Assembly (NCBI GenBank): GCA_938003765.1
Contig: CALKYE010000271.1
Span: 1-28,859 of the forward strand
Length of the DNA: 28,859 bases
DNA from: an uncultured Planctomycetia bacterium
Lineage (GTDB): Bacteria; Planctomycetota; UBA1135; GCA-002686595
Direction of reading: 5' to 3'
Made by a program: the position numbers and the translations under genes. Below are positions 1-7,724 of this stretch, in pieces (the stretch's first letter is position 1; each line of letters starts with the position of its first letter). Below the pieces are notes generated by a model. The model did not search any database. It saw only the letters and a list, made by a program, of their open reading frames with translations, and was not told where the DNA came from.

Positions 1-45
1 GGTGTCGGCGGCGTTGGTGTCGGCGGCGTTGGTGTTGGCGGCGTG
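1..45 (+). repeat. Three 15-bp tandem repeats in a signal-peptide coding region
   Basis: Units at 1-15 and 16-30 are identical (GGTGTCGGCGGCGTT) and 31-45 differs at two positions. Each unit is in frame and encodes five residues (VSAAL, VSAAL, VLAAC). The array may continue left of the window. Confidence 0.8.
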
Positions 46-1048
46 CGGTGCGGCGCTCAGCGATGAGCCTTCGGCGACGGAGACCGGCCTCGCGCGCGCG
101 GAGTCGCGAGCTGCGACATCGGACGTGAGTCACGACGACGACAGCCGTCGATCGGAAGCCGGCCAGCAGCCCGCTGCTCTGCCAGATGAAGCGCGGCGTC
201 CCGAGCGAGTGTTCTTCGTCGGCCACAGCCTGATCTCCGAGGTCCCCGACATGGTGGCTTCGCTGTGCGCGGCGCCGCCGATCAGCAAGCTCTCGTTCAA
301 GGAGCAGTTCATCCCGGGCGCGCCGCTGCGTTGGCAGTGGGCCGAAGCGGAGCGCGCGAAGGACCCGGGGTATGCGCCGGGCTACGAGCCGCAGTTCCGC
401 GGCGCGTACCACGTCGAACTCGCCAAGGGCGGTTGGGACGCGCTGGTGCTCGTGGAAGGCATGCCGATGGGCCGGCGCGAAGACGAGGTCGTGACCGTCG
501 AGCACCTGGCGCGCTTCGCGAACTTCGCGCGCGCCCACAACCCGGGCCTGCGAGTGTTGTTCTACGAGCCGTGGCCGTGCCTGCGAAGCGGCGCGCCGGA
601 CGGCTGCCCGGACGACACGACGAGTCCGACGCGCGATCTCGCCTGGCGCGAACGCTTGGACGCGAACGGCGCGATGTGGGAGCGCATCGTCGCGGCGGCG
701 AGCGAACGGCTCGAGGGCCAGGGACCGAAGATCGAACTCGTGCCCGTGGCGCGAGCGTTGGGTCGGTTGAGCGACGCCATCGCGCGCGGCGAACTCGAGG
801 GATTCTCGACGCGCGAGCAACTGTTCGAGGACGAGGTGCACCTGAGCACCTACGGCAAGTACTTCGCGTCGCTCGTTCTGTGGTCGGCGCTGTTCGAGCG
901 CTCGCCCGTCGGACGCCCGGTGACGGTCAACGGGCGCTGGGGCAACGCGTACTGGGACAACGACAAGTACGGCAAGCTCTATCCGACGCCGAAGCCCGCC
1001 GCGGCGCGACGCATGCAGGAGATCGCGGCGCAAGCGCTCGGGCGCTGA
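2..1048 (+). CDS. SGNH/GDSL-hydrolase-like lipoprotein (5' end may lie outside the window)
   Basis: The frame opens at the very edge with GTG and encodes 348 residues. The N-terminus is a hydrophobic stretch ending in LVLAAC, a lipobox with Cys15, so the mature protein is probably a lipid-anchored envelope protein. After a Ser/Asp/Arg-rich linker, a VFFVGHSL block places a candidate nucleophile at Ser76. Near the C-terminus, DEVHLS supplies the Asp277-x2-His280 pair expected of SGNH hydrolases. These match an SGNH/GDSL-like esterase fold, perhaps near DUF4886; the substrate is unknown. The hydrophobic segment is encoded by a 15-bp tandem repeat. The true start could be further upstream because no start-site context is visible. 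It converges on the response regulator gene. Confidence 0.7.
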   Translation: MSAALVSAALVLAACGAALSDEPSATETGLARAESRAATSDVSHDDDSRRSEAGQQPAALPDEARRPERVFFVGHSLISEVPDMVASLCAAPPISKLSFKEQFIPGAPLRWQWAEAERAKDPGYAPGYEPQFRGAYHVELAKGGWDALVLVEGMPMGRREDEVVTVEHLARFANFARAHNPGLRVLFYEPWPCLRSGAPDGCPDDTTSPTRDLAWRERLDANGAMWERIVAAASERLEGQGPKIELVPVARALGRLSDAIARGELEGFSTREQLFEDEVHLSTYGKYFASLVLWSALFERSPVGRPVTVNGRWGNAYWDNDKYGKLYPTPKPAAARRMQEIAAQALGR

Positions 1049-1052
1049 TCGA

Positions 1053-1087
1053 CGGCGCCGCTCGAGTCGCGTGCGGAGTCGGCGCCG
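1053..1087. terminator. Inverted repeat between convergent genes, weak terminator candidate
   Basis: CGGCGCCG at 1053-1060 and again at 1080-1087 can pair around a 19-nt loop in the gap between two convergent genes. There is no T-tract on either strand, and GC-rich DNA makes such palindromes common, so this is only a weak candidate. Confidence 0.25.
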
Positions 1088-1106
1088 CGCACTTCGGCGC
1101 GGGTCC

Positions 1107-1787
1107 TCAGGACTGCATCAAGCCTTCGCGGATCGCCAGACGCGCCAGTTCGGCCGTCGAGTGGCAATCGAGCTTGCGCTGCAAGTTCTCGCGGTGCTTC
1201 TTCGCCGTGCCCAGGCTGATCGAGAGCTCGCGCGCCACGTCCTTGTTGCTCTTGCCGAGCGCGAGCAACTGGAACACCTCGCGCTCGCGCGCCGTGAGCG
1301 AATCGACGCGGCTCGCGCTGGCGGCCTGGATCGGCTCGCCGCGGCGCATCTTCGCCACCAGGCCGCCCGCGACCTTGGGTGAGAGGTACGGCCGACCGTC
1401 GAACACCGCTTCGATGCCCAGGAGCAGCTCGCTGGGATCGGAGTCCTTCGACAGGTAGCCATCGGCGCCCGCGCGCATGGCCTGATCGACGAACGACTCT
1501 CCTTCGTGGTGCGTCAGCATCACGATCCGCACGCGCGGATGAGCGGCGCGAATGGGCGCGATGGCGTCCAACCCCGACAGCCCGGCCATCGAGATGTCGA
1601 GCAGCACCACGTCGGGCTTGAGCAGCGCGATGCGATCGATCGCGATGCGCGCGTCGCCGCAATCACCGATCACTTCGATGCGCTCGGCCTGCGCCAGGAG
1701 GCTCTTGAACGCGGCGCGCAGGATGCTCTGGTCGTCGACCAGGAAGACGCGGATCTTGGCGGAAGGATTGAGAGACGGCGCATTCAT
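1107..1787 (-). CDS. NarL/FixJ-type response regulator
   Basis: The 226-residue protein has a receiver domain (about 12-130) followed by a LuxR-type helix-turn-helix (about 157-215). Receiver landmarks are the acidic pair Asp18-Asp19, the phospho-acceptor Asp64 in LLDIS, Thr92 and Lys114. The output domain has the typical LTAREREVFQLLALGKSNKD signature, so it should bind DNA when phosphorylated. Its ATG lies 12 nt after the stop of the upstream histidine kinase, so the two form a two-component operon and are almost certainly cognate. Targets cannot be read from sequence; the neighbouring Usp and CBS genes are obvious candidates (inference). LuxR-type output is also what FixJ and DosR use, which fits the FixL-like PAS in the kinase. 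Confidence 0.93.
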   Translation of the reverse strand: MNAPSLNPSAKIRVFLVDDQSILRAAFKSLLAQAERIEVIGDCGDARIAIDRIALLKPDVVLLDISMAGLSGLDAIAPIRAAHPRVRIVMLTHHEGESFVDQAMRAGADGYLSKDSDPSELLLGIEAVFDGRPYLSPKVAGGLVAKMRRGEPIQAASASRVDSLTAREREVFQLLALGKSNKDVARELSISLGTAKKHRENLQRKLDCHSTAELARLAIREGLMQS

Positions 1788-1799
1788 GGAGCGGGGTTC

Positions 1800-3338
1800 C
1801 TACGTGACCACGGGCAGGCGCACGTCGAAGCGCGCGCCTCCCAGGGAGGACGAACGCGCGACTTCGATCTCGCCGCCGTGTTCGTCGACGATCTTCTTGC
1901 AAAAGGCCAGACCCAGTCCGGTTCCGGCCGACTTGGTGGTGATGAAGGGCTTGAACAGCGTTGAGCGGATGCTCTCGGCCACGCCCGGCCCGTCGTCCTC
2001 GACGCTCAACAGCGTGCCGCCGCCCGGCAGAGCCTGGATCGAGAGCTGGACGCGCACCGGACCGGACTTCGATTCCAGCGCGTTCTTGAGCAAGTTCGTG
2101 AGCAGCTCGTCGAGCAACTGACGATCGCCGTTGAACACCATGGCGGGAGGTTCGACGCTGGCGCGCACATCGCTGCCGCGCCGCGTGAAGTCGGGCCGCA
2201 GCGAGCGCACGACCTGCTCGAGCAGCTCCGCGCCCTTGATCGCGGCGACCTGCACGTTGAGCGGCCGCGTGAAGGACAGGGTCCGACGCATCAGCGCCTC
2301 GAGGCGTTGCATGCGCGTGACGAGGTCCTCGAGCACCGCGCGGTCGTCCTCGCCGAGCTGGCGCGCGACCGCGCGCAGGGCGACGTTCACGGCCGTGATC
2401 GGGTTCTTGATCTCGTGCGCCAGCACCGCCGCCGATTCGCCGATCGTGGCCAGGGCGCGCAGCATCGAGGTCTCGATGCGCTGCGCGCGCTTGAGCTCGT
2501 TGATGTTGCGCCCCTCGGGGATGATCCAGCGCACGACGCCCGAGCTGTCGCGCACGGGATTGAGCGAGAAGTCGACGCAGATGAGGTCCCCGTCGGGGCA
2601 ACGGTGCGTCGTCTCGAAACGCACGAACTTGCCCTCGGCGGCCTCGCGCAACGCGGCGCGCACGCGCTCGCGCTCGAGGGGTTCGTTCCACCAAGGCGTT
2701 TCGGCGAAGTTGCGTCCGACCATCTCCTCGCGCGCGACGCCGATCATGTCGAGCGCGGTCTTGTTGACCTCGATCACCTCGCCGCGCTCGTCGAGCAGGC
2801 CCATGCACTGGAACGAGCTGTCGAACACCGCGCGGAAGTGCTGCTCACTCTCCTCCAGGGCGCGTTCCGCCTCGTGGCGAGCGGTCACGTCGCGGAACGA
2901 GCCGATGAACAGCGGCGGCAGGCCCTCGGGCAGCTCGACGCGCGCGACGCTCAATTCGCACAGCAGCCGACGCCCGTCGCGCCGCAGCACCTCGAACTCG
3001 CGGGTGCGCCCCAGGATGTGGGTGCGCCCGGTGCGGCGGTAGTTGTCCAGGTAGCCGTCGTGCTGCGTGTGGTGCGGCTCCGGCATCAGCACGTTGATGT
3101 TGCGGCCGCGCAACTCGTCAGGAGGCCAGCCGAAGACCGTCTCGACCGAGGCGCTGGCGGTGACGATCACGCCGAACTCGTCGATGGCGATCGTGGGGTC
3201 GAGGATCGAGGCCAGCAGCGACTTGTAGAGCAGATCGCTGACCGCACCGCGCTCGATGGCGGTGGCGACTTCGGCGACGCGTGCGGCCGTGGCCGCGTAG
3301 CTTGAGGGATGAGGCTCTTGTCCGCGCGAGTGCTTCAC
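1800..3338 (-). CDS. Soluble PAS-PAS histidine kinase with FixL-like heme-PAS signature
   Basis: Starting at GTG 3338, which has GGAGAG six nt upstream, the protein has 512 residues; an upstream ATG at 3440 in the same frame would add 34 low-complexity residues and has no ribosome-binding site. No membrane segment is seen, so it is cytosolic. Order: PAS 1 (about 40-155), PAS 2 (about 166-290), HisKA with phospho-acceptor His308 in LAHEIKNP, and HATPase_c with N-box Asn419, a DDGPG box near 448-452 and a GTGLGL box. PAS 1 contains MPEPHHTQHDGYL, closely like FixL. His93 aligns with the proximal heme ligand His200 of Bradyrhizobium FixL, and His107, Ile108, Arg113, Leu129 and Val131 align with His214, Ile215, Arg220, Leu236 and Ile238. 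A heme-based oxygen or redox sensor is likely but not proven. It is co-transcribed with the response regulator. Confidence 0.9.
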   Translation of the reverse strand: MKHSRGQEPHPSSYAATAARVAEVATAIERGAVSDLLYKSLLASILDPTIAIDEFGVIVTASASVETVFGWPPDELRGRNINVLMPEPHHTQHDGYLDNYRRTGRTHILGRTREFEVLRRDGRRLLCELSVARVELPEGLPPLFIGSFRDVTARHEAERALEESEQHFRAVFDSSFQCMGLLDERGEVIEVNKTALDMIGVAREEMVGRNFAETPWWNEPLERERVRAALREAAEGKFVRFETTHRCPDGDLICVDFSLNPVRDSSGVVRWIIPEGRNINELKRAQRIETSMLRALATIGESAAVLAHEIKNPITAVNVALRAVARQLGEDDRAVLEDLVTRMQRLEALMRRTLSFTRPLNVQVAAIKGAELLEQVVRSLRPDFTRRGSDVRASVEPPAMVFNGDRQLLDELLTNLLKNALESKSGPVRVQLSIQALPGGGTLLSVEDDGPGVAESIRSTLFKPFITTKSAGTGLGLAFCKKIVDEHGGEIEVARSSSLGGARFDVRLPVVT

Positions 3339-3651
3339 TCGGTGCTCTCCGGTCCCGTCGGGACGTGCCGTGATCTGGTGCTTCAGCGCCGGCGGAGCGT
3401 CCGTCGGCCCACTCGGGGGGGCGGAGCGAACATACCGCATCGGTGCAAGGAACCGAGTCAGGCTTCGAGACGTCGAGACCTGACGGCGATGCTAGATCGG
3501 CGCGGCGCCGACGCCGTAGGACGATGTTCGTAGCGCGGCGTCCACGAAAACGTACCGCTGTCGAGCTTCCGGCCGAGCGCGCGTCGCGCTACGACGACCA
3601 AAGCGAGCGGCTACGTCGATCGGCCTCCTGTGGCGCTACTCTCGGCGGCGC
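3339..3651. other. Divergent intergenic region between sensor kinase and Usp gene
   Basis: This 313-bp gap separates the two-component operon (minus) from the Usp gene (plus) and must hold both promoters. GCTAC occurs at 3588, 3610 and 3635, the last forming a -10-like TACTCT. On the minus strand TAGCAT (3494-3489) is a weak -10 candidate. I see no FNR-type TTGAT-N4-ATCAA palindrome. If translation of the kinase starts at ATG 3440, the gap is shorter. Confidence 0.5.
3637..3642 (+). promoter_or_regulatory. Candidate -10 element (TACTCT) just upstream of ATG 3652
   Basis: TACTCT ends 9 nt before ATG 3652, which would put the transcription start at or next to the start codon. The setting resembles TACAAT before ATG 6756 and TACGAT before the tRNA. 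No convincing -35 is seen. Confidence 0.35.
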
Positions 3652-5064
3652 ATGCTCCTGTCCGCACAAGCGGACGGTCCCCAAACGACGTCGAATCCCG
3701 GTCGCTGGCCGATCGCCATGAACATCCTCTGCGGTACCGACTTCTCCGAGCCCGCCGCCCTCGCCGCCAACGCTGCCGCGAGGCTGGCCGCCGGCTTCGG
3801 CGCGCGCCTCCACCTCGCGCACGTGGCGCAGTTGCCCGGCATTCGCGCCGGCAGCGCGGCGACCGTCCACGAGCTCAGTCGCGAAGAGTTCGATCGTCGC
3901 CGGGTCCTGCTGACCTCGCTCGCGGCGCACCTGCGCACGCTGGGCGCGGAAGTGGTCGAACACCTCGTCGAGGGCGTGCCGGACGAGGAACTCGCGCGGC
4001 TGTGCGGCGAGCTGTCGGCCGAGCTGATCGTCATCGCTCCGATCGGCGACCGCCGTCCGAGCCTGTGGAGTTTGGGCGGCGTCGCCATGCGCGTGATCAA
4101 GGGCGCGAGCGTGCCCACGCTCGTGGTGCGCGAGGACTCGAGCATCGAGGCCTGGCTCGAGCGCTCGCGGCCGCTCCGCGTGCTGCTCGGCGTGGAAACC
4201 AACGCCCCCGTGGCCGCCGCATCCGCGGTTCTCGAGCACTTCGCGCGACTGGCGCCGCTCGAGATCGTCGCGGGACAGATCTACGCGCGCGGCGAACGAC
4301 GCGACGCTCCGCGCGAACGCTACGAGCGCGAACTGCTCGACGCGCTGGCGCAACGCGTGGCCACGATCGGAGGCCGCGCCCCGCAGACGCGCGTGCTCGC
4401 CGGCTGGGGGCGCGTCGCTGAGCACATGCTCGAACTGGCCGCGCTCGAAGCCGCGGACCTGGTCGTCGTCGGCACGCACCGGCGCGTCGGCGTCGATCGC
4501 TTGGTGCACGGTTCGGTCTCGCTCGATCTGGTGGGCGCCTCGGCGCGCAACATCCTCACCGTGCCGATCGTTCCGACGCGCGCGCCCCACGCGGCGCCGC
4601 GGCGCGAGTTCCGCCGGATCCTCGTCCCGCTCGACCTCTCGGAGTTCTCGCAGCGCGCGGTCGAACACGCCGCAGCGCTCCTGCCGCAGGGCGGCGTGCT
4701 GCAGCTCGTGCACGTGAGCACGCCGTACGTTCCCGCCGGCCTGGACTGGGGCTCGATGGCGGCGGTTCCGCCTCCCTCGCCGGAGGAGATCCGTCGATTG
4801 GAAGCCGAGATCCTCCAGAAGCTGCGCGCCTTCGCGCCCAGCGACGCGGCGCAGCGACAGATCGAGGTCCACGCCGAGGTCGTCAGCGCGTTCAACGCCA
4901 CCGAACAGATCTGCGCCGCTGCGCAGCGACTGCACTCCGACGCGATCTGCATCCCGACCCACGGGCGCTCGGGGCTCTCGAAGCTGGTGATGGGCTCGGT
5001 CGCCGAAGGCGTGATCCGCCACGCGCGCGTGCCCGTCCTGGTCTTGCCGCCCCACGTCCACTGA
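3652..5064 (+). CDS. Universal stress protein with three Usp domains
   Basis: The 470-residue protein holds three UspA-like domains at about 23-160, 172-305 and 317-470, each opening with a beta strand of the ILVPLD type (MNILCGTD, RVLLGVET, RRILVPLD) and closing with a hydrophobic strand (PTLVV, ILTVP, PVLVLPP). Most Usp proteins have one or two domains. The ATP-binding pattern G-x2-G-x9-G-[ST] is incomplete in each: PTHG before MGS in domain 3, GTHR before HGS in domain 2, and a divergent domain 1. ATP binding is therefore uncertain. ATG 3652 fits a leaderless start; ATG 3718, directly at domain 1, is the alternative and has no clear ribosome-binding site. It is cytosolic and lies divergent from the FixL-like two-component operon and upstream of a second Usp gene. 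Confidence 0.88.
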   Translation: MLLSAQADGPQTTSNPGRWPIAMNILCGTDFSEPAALAANAAARLAAGFGARLHLAHVAQLPGIRAGSAATVHELSREEFDRRRVLLTSLAAHLRTLGAEVVEHLVEGVPDEELARLCGELSAELIVIAPIGDRRPSLWSLGGVAMRVIKGASVPTLVVREDSSIEAWLERSRPLRVLLGVETNAPVAAASAVLEHFARLAPLEIVAGQIYARGERRDAPRERYERELLDALAQRVATIGGRAPQTRVLAGWGRVAEHMLELAALEAADLVVVGTHRRVGVDRLVHGSVSLDLVGASARNILTVPIVPTRAPHAAPRREFRRILVPLDLSEFSQRAVEHAAALLPQGGVLQLVHVSTPYVPAGLDWGSMAAVPPPSPEEIRRLEAEILQKLRAFAPSDAAQRQIEVHAEVVSAFNATEQICAAAQRLHSDAICIPTHGRSGLSKLVMGSVAEGVIRHARVPVLVLPPHVH

Positions 5065-5147
5065 GTTCGCCACGCACGGTCACCGCCAGCGCGAGAGTTC
5101 GCGCGCGCCGCGCGTGGCGCAAGGCCCCTAGCCTTCGTCAACGCGCC

Positions 5148-6017
5148 ATGAACACCCGCTTCCACCGCCTCGTCGTCGGACTCGACCTCGACCCGAACAC
5201 CTGCGAGCCGACCGCGGGCAGCGTGGCCGCAGCGCACACCGCGAAGTGGCTGGCGACTCGAACCGGCGCGCAGGTCACGTTGCTCCATTCGCTGGCGCAG
5301 GGCGAGTACTTCGACCCGTTGACCAACGAGCTCGTGGCGCTGTGCGGCGCCGTGGCCCCCGAGGCTCGCGCGAAGATCGGCGAGCTCGTGGCGCAACTGC
5401 GGGCGAGCGACGTCTCGTGCGAGACCGTCGACTGCCAGGAGCGCGCGCCCGTCGCGATCGTGCGCGAGGCGCAGCACTCGCACGCGGACATGGTGCTGCT
5501 GGGCAAGCACGACGGGCGCGAGTCGGACGCCACGCGCATCGGCCCGATCGCGCTCGCAGTGCTGCGCGACTCACTGGCGCCGGTCTGGGTGGTCGTGCCC
5601 GGACGCGAGCTCGCGCCCCGCGTGATCGTCGCGGCCACCGACCTCACCCTGACCTCCGAGCGCGCCGTCGCCTGCGCCGGCCACCTGGCGAGCCTGTCCG
5701 GCGCCGAGCTGCACCTCGTGCACGTCCAACCGCCGGCGCGGCACACTCGACCGGGCTCCAAGATCGAGCGCGAAGCGCGCATCAAGAGCTCGATGATCGC
5801 GGCGCTCGACGAAGCGCAACGCGCCAGCGCGCAACTGCACCTGCGCGAGAACTCGCCCGCTCAGGGCGTGCTCGAGGTGTGCGAAGAGCTGGAACCGGAC
5901 CTGGTCGTGTTCGGCGCGCTCGCTCACATGCGCGACAAGCCGGGCGTGATCGGTTCGACCGCCGAGCGCCTGATCGGACGACTGTCGTGCTCCCTGCTGG
6001 TCATGCGACCGGCGTGA
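5148..6017 (+). CDS. Universal stress protein with two Usp domains
   Basis: The 289-residue protein contains two UspA-like domains: about 4-150 (RLVVGLDLDPN to PVWVVVPG) and about 158-289 (RVIVAATDL to CSLLVMRPA). The canonical nucleotide loop is degenerate in both: GKHDG with IGP in domain 1, and GALAH with IGST in domain 2. The ATG lies 83 nt after the stop of the three-domain Usp gene on the same strand. TAGCCT at 5129-5134 could be a -10 for its own transcript with a very short leader; no Shine-Dalgarno sequence is seen. It converges on the CBS-pair gene. A stress or low-oxygen survival role is inferred from the family and the neighbours. Confidence 0.87.
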   Translation: MNTRFHRLVVGLDLDPNTCEPTAGSVAAAHTAKWLATRTGAQVTLLHSLAQGEYFDPLTNELVALCGAVAPEARAKIGELVAQLRASDVSCETVDCQERAPVAIVREAQHSHADMVLLGKHDGRESDATRIGPIALAVLRDSLAPVWVVVPGRELAPRVIVAATDLTLTSERAVACAGHLASLSGAELHLVHVQPPARHTRPGSKIEREARIKSSMIAALDEAQRASAQLHLRENSPAQGVLEVCEELEPDLVVFGALAHMRDKPGVIGSTAERLIGRLSCSLLVMRPA

Positions 6018-6102
6018 GCCGCACGGGCCCGAGCCGCACAGGCCCGAGCCGCCGGGAACGCGCCGCGCCCGCGAGCGAGCGCGTTCCGGGCCATTCCGTC
6101 GC

Positions 6103-6615
6103 TCAGCTCGCGTCCGCGACGGCGCGCACGACGTCGAGGGTGGTGACGATGCCGACCAGCTTGCCGTTGTCGACGACGATCACGCGGTGGATCGCCTCGC
6201 GCGACATCAGCGAGCAGATCGCGCGCAGCGTCGCGTCGGGAGCCACGGTGATCGGGTCGGCGGTCATCACGTCGCCCACGACGCCCGAGCGCAGGACCTC
6301 GGGGCTGTAGCCCTCCATCGAGAAGACCGTGTCTTCGTCGTAGGAGCCGTCGTCGTCGGGCGAGGCGTCAGGGAAGTCGTAGCGCGAACCGCGCGCGCCG
6401 ACGAGCGGGTCGCGCAGGTGCTCGGGCTGCGCGATGTCGCGCGCAGACAGCACGCCCACCAGCCGTCCGGTGCGATCGACGACCGGCGCGCCGCTGATCT
6501 GCATGTCCGAGAGCGTGCGCACGGCTTCCTCGAGCGAACTCTGCGGGTCGAGCTTCAGGACCTTGGTCTTCATGATGTCCCGCGCAGTGAGCTTGGCTAG
6601 CGAAGTGAGCGACAT
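6103..6615 (-). CDS. CBS-domain pair protein
   Basis: The 170-residue cytosolic protein is essentially a Bateman module: CBS 1 at about 8-67 (ARDIMKTKVLKLDP to LVGVLSARDIA) and CBS 2 at about 110-168 (VGDVMTADPITVAP to LVGIVTTLDVV). They are joined by an acidic Asp/Ser-rich loop at about 76-100 that is longer than in minimal CBS pairs. Such modules usually bind adenine nucleotides. There is no attached enzyme or channel domain. GAGGA lies 5 nt before the ATG, one of the clearer ribosome-binding sites here. Stand-alone CBS pairs beside Usp proteins recall Hrp1 of the mycobacterial DosR regulon; that parallel is inference. Confidence 0.92.
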   Translation of the reverse strand: MSLTSLAKLTARDIMKTKVLKLDPQSSLEEAVRTLSDMQISGAPVVDRTGRLVGVLSARDIAQPEHLRDPLVGARGSRYDFPDASPDDDGSYDEDTVFSMEGYSPEVLRSGVVGDVMTADPITVAPDATLRAICSLMSREAIHRVIVVDNGKLVGIVTTLDVVRAVADAS

Positions 6616-6741
6616 GGCGTTCCTCGTTTTGTGCGCAGCGCGAAGCGCGCCGCGACGCCATCGAGGCTAGGCGTCCGAGCGGGATCTCGCGTTGCGCAAC
6701 AGGACGCAGCCGCTCTAGCACCAGGGCGTAGCCCGAGCGCC

Positions 6742-6747
6742 TACAAT
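6742..6747 (+). promoter_or_regulatory. -10 element TACAAT for a probable leaderless transcript
   Basis: TACAAT, one mismatch from TATAAT, ends 8 nt before ATG 6756. Normal -10 to start-site spacing would begin the transcript at or within a base or two of the ATG. There is no Shine-Dalgarno sequence. The -35 region is weak. Confidence 0.5.
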
Positions 6748-6755
6748 CGCCGCTC

Positions 6756-7724
6756 ATGGATCTGACGCACGTGCTGGTGCTCGCCGCCCTCCTCGCGTCC
6801 GCGGCCGAGCCCGCGCGGGCGCGCACGCAAAGCCCGCCGGGCGCGCAGCGTCGGCTGCTCACGCCGCAGGAGCTCGAGCCCCAGCTCCAGTCGCTGTTCG
6901 GGGCGCGGCGTTTCGCCGAAGCCGAGGGGCTGCTGACGCAGTACGTGCAGCAGGCGCCGAACGAGCACCGCGTGTGGAACTGGCTGGGCGTCGCTCAGTT
7001 CGCGCAGAAGCGCTACGCGGCGGCGGCGACCTCGTTCACGCGCTGCGCCGAGCTCAGCCCGCCCGACCTCGACGTGCTCACCAACCTGGGCGCGGCGCAG
7101 TTCCTGAGCGAGCAATTCGAGCCGGCCCAGCGCAGCCTGAAGCGCGCGCTCGAGCGCGACGCGACCAATGCGCGCGCTCACCTGTTCCTGGCGCGCATCG
7201 CGCTGCACGAGAACGACGCCGAGCGCGCAGAGGCCGCGTTCCGAGCCGCCGCGAGTTCCACCGCGCCCGACGCCGTGGCGCTGTTCCACTTCGGGATGTT
7301 CCTGCTGCAGGAACGCCGACTCGAGGAGGCCAAGGCGCAGCTCGAGCGCTCGCTCGCGCTCGATCCGAATTACGCGTCGGCGCACAACACTCTGGGACTC
7401 GTGCTGCAACGCATGGGCGACAAGGCTGGAGCTCAGCGACACCTCGCGCGCTTCAAGGAGCTCACGGAGGTCTCGGTCGGCGCCGATCGCCAGCGCATGC
7501 GCATCACCGCGCTGCTGCGCGCGACGTACCGCGAACTCGAGGACGGCAACCTCGAGGCTGCGTTGAGCGCGGCGCTCGAGGCCGCGGATCTCGCGCCGCA
7601 GTTCGCCGTCACGCACCAGACCGTCGCGGACGTGTACCGTCGCATGGGCCGCGCCGCCGAGGCCGACGCAGCCGCGCAACGCGCCGCCGCACTGACGGCC
7701 GCGCCGACGGGAGGCGACAAATGA
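6756..7724 (+). CDS. Exported tetratricopeptide-repeat protein
   Basis: The 322-residue protein starts with a hydrophobic segment (about 4-18) ending near ARA, consistent with a Sec signal peptide, followed by a Pro/Gln-rich stretch. From about residue 45 to 315 there are roughly six to seven TPR units, with recurring patterns such as WNWLGVAQFAQKRYAAA, VLTNLGAAQF, SAHNTLGLVLQRMGD and TVADVYRRMGRAAEA. It should act as a protein-interaction scaffold in the cell envelope. Its TGA stop overlaps the ATG of the CRTAC1-like lipoprotein by 4 bp (ATGA), so the two are translationally coupled and probably work together. TPR and ASPIC/UnbV modules also occur fused in one protein in other phyla, which supports a physical partnership. 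Confidence 0.87.
   Translation: MDLTHVLVLAALLASAAEPARARTQSPPGAQRRLLTPQELEPQLQSLFGARRFAEAEGLLTQYVQQAPNEHRVWNWLGVAQFAQKRYAAAATSFTRCAELSPPDLDVLTNLGAAQFLSEQFEPAQRSLKRALERDATNARAHLFLARIALHENDAERAEAAFRAAASSTAPDAVALFHFGMFLLQERRLEEAKAQLERSLALDPNYASAHNTLGLVLQRMGDKAGAQRHLARFKELTEVSVGADRQRMRITALLRATYRELEDGNLEAALSAALEAADLAPQFAVTHQTVADVYRRMGRAAEADAAAQRAAALTAAPTGGDK

Noticed and set aside
3339..3651. Search for an FNR/FixK box or DosR-like palindrome in the kinase/Usp intergenic region
   Set aside because: No convincing dyad was found; the three GCTAC copies are unevenly spaced and too short to call operators.
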